Shown here one piece after another: positions 6,914 to 9,996 of a stretch of DNA of 9,996 bases. The notes beneath the pieces were generated by a model that saw nothing but the letters and a program-made list of their open reading frames with translations, was not told the DNA's origin and ran no database searches. The DNA is from Eubacteriales Family XIII. Incertae Sedis bacterium. GTDB taxonomy: Bacteria > Bacillota > Clostridia > Peptostreptococcales > Anaerovoracaceae. The position numbers and the translations under genes are program-made. The stretch lies in assembly GCA_031278255.1 (NCBI GenBank), contig JAITKU010000267.1, positions 1 to 9,996 on the forward strand. Direction: 5' to 3'. Each line of letters opens with the position of its first letter. The stretch's first letter is position 1.

Positions 6914-8058
6914 GGACTCACCCACTGCGTCGGGTCTTGGTACTCGCCGTTCACGCGCACCTCAAAGTGGCAGTGCGGGCCCGTCGAATTTCCGGTCGAG
7001 CCGGCGTAGGCGATCGTCTGCCCCTGCGCCACGACCGCGCCCTCCGACACCGCGAGACTGCTGTTGTGCGCGTACAGCGTCACGATCTTGCCGCCGTGGT
7101 CCACCATGATCACATTGCCGTAGCTGTTGTTCCAGCCCGCCATAATGACGGTGCCGCCGTTGGAGGCGACGATCGGCGTACCCGTGGGACAGGGGATGTC
7201 TATGCCCGTGTGCATCTTGGGAACGCGCAGCGTCGGATGGTTGCGCATCCCGAACTCCGAGGAGAGTTTGGAGTAGCCCGGGACGGGCCAGCCCATCGCG
7301 CCGCCGATGAAATCCTGCGAACCCATCTTCTTCAGGATTTCCGCCGTGATCCGGTTGGCCTCCTCGTTCAACTCGTCCAGCATCCGCGACAGGCGCGCGT
7401 TTTCCTCGGAAACCTCTCCGCGCGCGATCGCGGCCGCGTTCTTGTCGGCCGTTATCTCGTTCTGCTTATTGATACGGGCGGTCTGCTTGGCCACGAGCTG
7501 CTGCCGCAGGCGCTCCAGTTCTTTCTTCTGCGCGTCGATACCCGCGTAGCGCGTCTCCATCTCCTCAAGCAGCCGCATATCGCTCTCGTATATCTTCTGC
7601 ACCATCTCCGCGGCGGACATGAACTCCGAGATGTTCGCGGCGCTCAAAATGATATCGAGCATACCCATCTCGCCGTTCATGTACATGGCCCGGAGCCGCT
7701 TGTTCAGGTCCTCGTTCTGCACGTCTATCTCCGCTTCCGCCTCGGCCAGCGTCTGTTCCACATCCTTTATGGCCTGCTGCGTCTCGTTGATATCGGCCTG
7801 TATAACGGAAATCTCTTTCTCCGCGTCCTTGATCTTCGTCTCCAGAGCCTTGATCTGCGAGCTGAGTTCTTTCTCTTTCTTCTTGCCCTCGTCGTACTGC
7901 ACCTGCGTCTCGCTGATCTCCCTGCGGACCCGCTCCAAATCCGCCTGTTCGTCAACCGCGAAACCGGGCGTGAGCGCCCACACGGAACAGAGCAGACACA
8001 GGATTAATATCCGCGCGACAAGCTTTCCGGGTTTTGTCTCCGTTTTTTTGCGATCCAT
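6910..8058 (-). CDS. Secreted coiled-coil M23 peptidoglycan endopeptidase, FtsEX partner (EnvC-like)
   Basis: A 382-residue exported wall hydrolase. The N-terminus is a signal peptide: basic residues up to K12, a hydrophobic core at about 13-29 and a likely cleavage after G-F-A (34). Residues about 38-245 are highly charged heptad-type coiled coil, broken near 125-145 by a 'M-Y-M-N-G-E-M-G-M-L-D-I-I-L-S-A' segment typical of PcsB/CwlO/EnvC-type coiled coils. Residues 256-380 form an M23/LytM domain. Its zinc and catalytic residues are all present: H283 and D287 in 'M-H-T-G-I-D', H331 in 'Y-A-H', and H362 and H364 in 'P-H-C-H-F-E'. It should therefore cut peptide cross-links itself, unlike E. 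coli EnvC, whose domain is degenerate. The start is ATG 8058, with AGGAG (8070-8066) 7 bases upstream; a TTG at 8091 is in frame but lacks support. It follows ftsX by 49 bases and overlaps recJ by ATGA. By analogy with FtsEX-CwlO and FtsEX-PcsB, the coiled coil should bind the FtsX outer loop. Confidence 0.93.
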   Translation of the reverse strand: MDRKKTETKPGKLVARILILCLLCSVWALTPGFAVDEQADLERVRREISETQVQYDEGKKKEKELSSQIKALETKIKDAEKEISVIQADINETQQAIKDVEQTLAEAEAEIDVQNEDLNKRLRAMYMNGEMGMLDIILSAANISEFMSAAEMVQKIYESDMRLLEEMETRYAGIDAQKKELERLRQQLVAKQTARINKQNEITADKNAAAIARGEVSEENARLSRMLDELNEEANRITAEILKKMGSQDFIGGAMGWPVPGYSKLSSEFGMRNHPTLRVPKMHTGIDIPCPTGTPIVASNGGTVIMAGWNNSYGNVIMVDHGGKIVTLYAHNSSLAVSEGAVVAQGQTIAYAGSTGNSTGPHCHFEVRVNGEYQDPTQWVSP

Positions 8059-8107
8059 ATATACGCTCCTGTACTGTTCAATCCCGATCAAAACGCTTCA
8101 TCCGCTT

Positions 8108-8989
8108 CTAGGTATCCAGAAATCTGCGCATCGATATGATACTCCCGCACGCCCCTATGCCCGCGCCGAGCGCCGCGAAGATAACCGTCAGATTGCCGAT
8201 CATAAAATCCAAAGGGACGAAACGCGTGGACAGCATGACGGCCAGATCCGTTCCGAAGAGTTCGATCACCCGCGCGTACACAAACGCGACGATACCGGCG
8301 GAAACACCCGCCGAGATCAGGCCCATCAGGACGCCCTCGACGAGAAAAGGCCCACGGATAAACCAGTTCGTGGCGCCGACGTACTTCATGATACCGATCT
8401 CCCGGTCGCGCGCCATCACGGTCAGCTTGATCGTATTGGACACGACGACGATGGAGATCACGACCAGAAACAGGATCAGCGCCAAAGACCCGACCTGAAT
8501 GAAGTGCGTAAACCGGATCAGCCGGTTCACCGCCTCTTTGTAATATTTTATGACCTCGACGCCCTCAAATCCCCTTACGCGCGCGACGACGGCATCGACG
8601 TCCTCTATCCTTTTCACCTTGACGATGATCGAATTGGGCAGGGGGTTTTCCTGCCGCATCTCGAGCAGGTAAGCCTTGTCGCCGAACAGCTTCTTGAAAT
8701 CCTCCATGGCCTGCGCTTTTGTCAGATAGCGGACCTCCGACACCTCGGACATAAGCCCCAGCTTCTTCATCATGCTGTTCGACTGCGCGTATTCCGTGGA
8801 GTCCAGCAGGTGTATCTGTATCGTGTCAAAATCCTTTTTCACGCTCTCCGCGATATTGCTCACATTGACGGCCAGAAGAAAGAAGAAGCCGAGTATCAGC
8901 AATATGGCCGAGATGGAAAACACAGAGGCCGTGGACATGGCGCCGTTTCGGAAGAATTGTTTGAAAGCCTGTTTTATCGCATAAGTCAT
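8108..8989 (-). CDS. ftsX: Cell-division ABC transporter permease FtsX
   Basis: A 293-residue membrane subunit of FtsEX, which couples ATP hydrolysis in the cytoplasm to activation of wall hydrolases outside. The family layout is clear: a cytoplasmic N-terminus, TM1 at about 21-43, a large extracellular domain at about 44-162 (the hydrolase-binding part), then TM2 (163-186), TM3 (215-240) and TM4 (262-284). The cytoplasmic loop between TM2 and TM3 carries the FtsX signature 'N-T-I-K-L-T-V-M-A-R-D-R-E-I-G-I-M-K-Y-V-G-A-T' (185-207), which contacts the ATPase. The ATG overlaps the ftsE stop as ATGA, so the two subunits are translationally coupled. Length and topology are normal for Gram-positive FtsX. 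Confidence 0.97.
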   Translation of the reverse strand: MTYAIKQAFKQFFRNGAMSTASVFSISAILLILGFFFLLAVNVSNIAESVKKDFDTIQIHLLDSTEYAQSNSMMKKLGLMSEVSEVRYLTKAQAMEDFKKLFGDKAYLLEMRQENPLPNSIIVKVKRIEDVDAVVARVRGFEGVEVIKYYKEAVNRLIRFTHFIQVGSLALILFLVVISIVVVSNTIKLTVMARDREIGIMKYVGATNWFIRGPFLVEGVLMGLISAGVSAGIVAFVYARVIELFGTDLAVMLSTRFVPLDFMIGNLTVIFAALGAGIGACGSIISMRRFLDT

Positions 8990-9717
8990 AGGCCGGAAAG
9001 CCCTCCCCGAAGCAAGAGTCCCTCTCCGCTTTCCTCGCCGTCAAAACCGTAGCCGCCCCTCTTCTCGTCCCGCGTAATGCGCCCCTCCTTGATGGAAATC
9101 ACGCGGCGGTTCATCCTGTTCACGATATCCTTTGCGTGCGTGACCATGACGATCGTGGTCCCACGCAGGTTGATCTGTTCGAGGAGGCGCATGATCTCCC
9201 AGGCCGTATCGGGATCGAGATTGCCCGTCGGCTCGTCGGCTATGAGTACCGTCGGGTTGTTGACGATGGCGCGCGCGATCGCGACGCGCTGCTGCTCGCC
9301 CGCCGAAAGTTCGTCCGGATATTTGGAGGCTTCGGCGCCTATGCCGACGAGACTGAGCGCCTGCGGAACCTGCCTGCGAATCACGCGCGGCCCCATGTGT
9401 ATGATCTCCATCGCAAAGGCCACGTTTTCATACACGGTCTTTTTGGGCAGAAGTCTGAAGTCCTGAAACACGATGCCTATGCTCCTGCGGAGTTTCGGCA
9501 CACCGCGATTTGACATCTTCGTGATATCGAGGCCGCCCACGTATATGCTGCCCGAATCCGGCTTGATCTCCTTGAGCATCAGTTTGATGAATGTGGACTT
9601 GCCCGCGCCGCTCGGACCCACAAGAAACACAAAATCCCCCTTATCGATGCGGACACTGACATCATCCAGCCCAATATTGGGACCGTAGGTTTTAGTTACA
9701 TTTTGGTATTCGATCAT
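8986..9717 (-). CDS. ftsE: Cell-division ABC transporter ATP-binding protein FtsE
   Basis: A 243-residue cytoplasmic ATPase that partners FtsX. All ABC motifs are present: Walker A 'G-P-S-G-A-G-K-S-T' (34-42), Q-loop Q85 in 'V-F-Q-D-F-R-L-L-P', signature 'L-S-A-G-E-Q-Q-R' (137-144, with A where G is usual), Walker B 'V-L-I-A-D-E-P-T-G-N-L-D' (157-168) and H-loop H194. 'M-I-E-Y-Q-N-V-T-K-T-Y-G' at the start is the normal FtsE beginning, which fixes the ATG at 9717 even though the frame stays open far upstream. No Shine-Dalgarno precedes this ATG, and a perfect -10 ends 7 bases before it, so the mRNA is probably leaderless. The C-terminus carries an extra glycine-rich tail of roughly 20 residues (about 221-243) beyond the usual end. 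It is the first gene of the five-gene operon. Confidence 0.97.
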   Translation of the reverse strand: MIEYQNVTKTYGPNIGLDDVSVRIDKGDFVFLVGPSGAGKSTFIKLMLKEIKPDSGSIYVGGLDITKMSNRGVPKLRRSIGIVFQDFRLLPKKTVYENVAFAMEIIHMGPRVIRRQVPQALSLVGIGAEASKYPDELSAGEQQRVAIARAIVNNPTVLIADEPTGNLDPDTAWEIMRLLEQINLRGTTIVMVTHAKDIVNRMNRRVISIKEGRITRDEKRGGYGFDGEESGEGLLLRGGLSGL

Positions 9718-9724
9718 ACAAAAG

Positions 9725-9753
9725 ATTATATCAAAAACGACTGTTTCTTGAAA
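9725..9753 (-). promoter_or_regulatory. Promoter of the ftsE operon, extended -10, leaderless start
   Basis: On the minus strand TATAAT lies at 9730-9725, preceded by TGA (9733-9731), a perfect extended -10 element. Seventeen bases upstream the -35 position (9753-9748) reads TTTCAA, a weak match (3 of 6). Only seven bases separate the -10 from the A of the ftsE ATG (9717), so the predicted transcript start falls at or within a base or two of the start codon. The weak -35 fits an activated promoter. Confidence 0.75.
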
Positions 9754-9754
9754 C
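9743..9754. promoter_or_regulatory. 12-bp palindrome over the -35 position
   Basis: GTTTCTTGAAAC is an inverted repeat with 5-bp arms around a 2-base centre. It covers the whole -35 position of the ftsE promoter. A small dimeric regulator could bind it, but a palindrome this short may also be chance in AT-rich DNA. Confidence 0.35.
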
Positions 9755-9763
9755 CTTCGCTGT

Positions 9764-9780
9764 ATTACATATTGATTACA
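9764..9780 (-). promoter_or_regulatory. WalR (YycF/VicR) binding box upstream of ftsE
   Basis: Read on the minus strand, 9780-9764 is TGTAAT-CAATA-TGTAAT. The established WalR consensus is a direct repeat TGT(A/T)A(A/T/C)-N5-TGT(A/T)A(A/T/C), and both halves and the spacer match exactly. The box spans about -63 to -47 relative to the predicted transcript start, ten bases above the weak -35, a position suited to activation. It is the only such box I see in the window. WalKR is known to control wall hydrolases in Bacillota, including cwlO and pcsB, which work with FtsEX, so the context agrees. Confidence 0.7.
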
Positions 9781-9885
9781 AATGCAAAAGACGCAAATGG
9801 GGATAGGCGCGCAGTCGCCCCTTGGACGGAGCAAATCGACGCGGATTCTTTGGAGCTTGTCGATACGCGCTTTGTCTCGAAAGAT

Positions 9886-9910
9886 TTCAAATTGGCTTGT
9901 CCAATTTGAA
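9886..9910. repeat. Perfect inverted repeat, 10-bp arms
   Basis: TTCAAATTGG (9886-9895) and CCAATTTGAA (9901-9910) form a perfect 10-bp stem with a 5-base loop, CTTGT. No T run follows on either strand, so it is not an intrinsic terminator. Its right arm can alternatively pair with 9926-9931. Confidence 0.85.
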
Positions 9911-9940
9911 GCGCGGAGCGCAGTTAAATTGTTGAACGGT

Positions 9941-9983
9941 TGCTCCGAGGGGCTAAGGGCATTGCCCGCCACCCCTCGGAGCA
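9941..9983. repeat. Perfect inverted repeat, 12-bp arms with an inner hairpin
   Basis: TGCTCCGAGGGG (9941-9952) and CCCCTCGGAGCA (9972-9983) are perfectly complementary. Within the 19-base loop GGGC-ATT-GCCC (9957-9967) forms a second small hairpin. No T run is visible before the window ends, so it does not read as a simple terminator. The nested symmetry is typical of dispersed palindromic elements, but only one copy is visible here. Confidence 0.85.
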
Positions 9984-9996
9984 TAGGCGGTCAGTC

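Larger units (their letters stand above)
9781..9996. other. Gene-free region rich in inverted repeats upstream of the ftsE promoter
   Basis: No convincing gene is seen on either strand. The frame of ftsE happens to stay open on the minus strand up to about 9984, but the implied peptide does not resemble an FtsE N-terminus and the promoter lies inside it. The region carries three notable inverted repeats: 9886-9910, 9941-9983, and an overlapping alternative (CAATTT 9902-9907 with AAATTG 9926-9931, enclosing GCGC-GGA-GCGC at 9911-9921). It may be part of a dispersed palindromic repeat or a structured RNA whose other end lies beyond the window. Confidence 0.5.

Noticed and set aside
5129..7009. 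626-codon open frame on the + strand opposite recJ
   Set aside because: It is antisense to clearly functional recJ, Arg/His-rich, and reflects the codon bias of GC-rich coding DNA; no RBS or family pattern.
7619..9052. 477-codon open frame on the + strand opposite M23 and ftsX
   Set aside because: It is antisense to well-supported genes, with low-complexity composition and no start signal.
9886..9910. Intrinsic terminator
   Set aside because: The stem is AT-rich and no T run follows on either strand.
9718..9984. In-frame N-terminal extension of ftsE by 89 codons
   Set aside because: The frame is open but the implied peptide is unlike any FtsE N-terminus, the normal FtsE start is at 9717, and a promoter and WalR-like box lie inside the stretch.

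Overview
The window looks like chromosomal DNA from a fairly GC-rich Gram-positive bacterium of the Bacillota, probably a Clostridia-type lineage. The evidence is AGGAG-type ribosome binding sites, a YerC/YecD-type TrpR-like regulator, a surface-protein C-terminus of the kind found in S-layer-homology proteins, and an FtsEX/M23/S41 cell-wall cluster with a WalR-like box upstream. No phage, transposase, CRISPR array, tRNA or rRNA is visible. Genus cannot be fixed from the sequence alone.

Left part (1-4044), mostly + strand: the end of a large secreted or surface protein (2-487); a 16-bp tandem duplication starting at its stop codon and a GC-rich hairpin; an unrecognised 207-residue cytoplasmic protein (650-1273) with its own TATAAT promoter; thiE (thiamine-phosphate synthase) on the minus strand, whose 3' end overlaps that unknown gene by 32 bp; a strong TTGACC-17-TATAAT promoter driving a 97-residue YerC-like TrpR-family regulator; then a second good promoter and a sodium:solute symporter.

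Right part (4045-9717), all minus strand: a tightly packed cell-envelope operon read in the order ftsE, ftsX, a secreted coiled-coil M23 endopeptidase, recJ, and an S41 (CtpA-type) processing protease. ftsE/ftsX and M23/recJ are joined by ATGA stop-start overlaps. FtsEX is expected to act as a membrane ATPase that gates the M23 hydrolase through its coiled coil. The S41 protease may process wall enzymes or surface proteins. RecJ, a single-strand DNA exonuclease, is the functional outsider.

The control region of this operon (about 9718-9780) is the most interesting part. A perfect extended -10 (TGA-TATAAT) ends 7 bases before the ftsE ATG, and no Shine-Dalgarno is present, so ftsE is predicted to be translated from a leaderless or nearly leaderless mRNA. 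About 34 bases above the -10 lies TGTAAT-N5-TGTAAT, an exact match to the known WalR (YycF/VicR) direct-repeat consensus, implying that the essential wall-stress regulator WalKR controls this hydrolase operon. Between them a 12-bp palindrome covers the -35 position. Further out (9781-9996) there is no convincing gene but several strong, partly competing inverted repeats, possibly a dispersed palindromic element.
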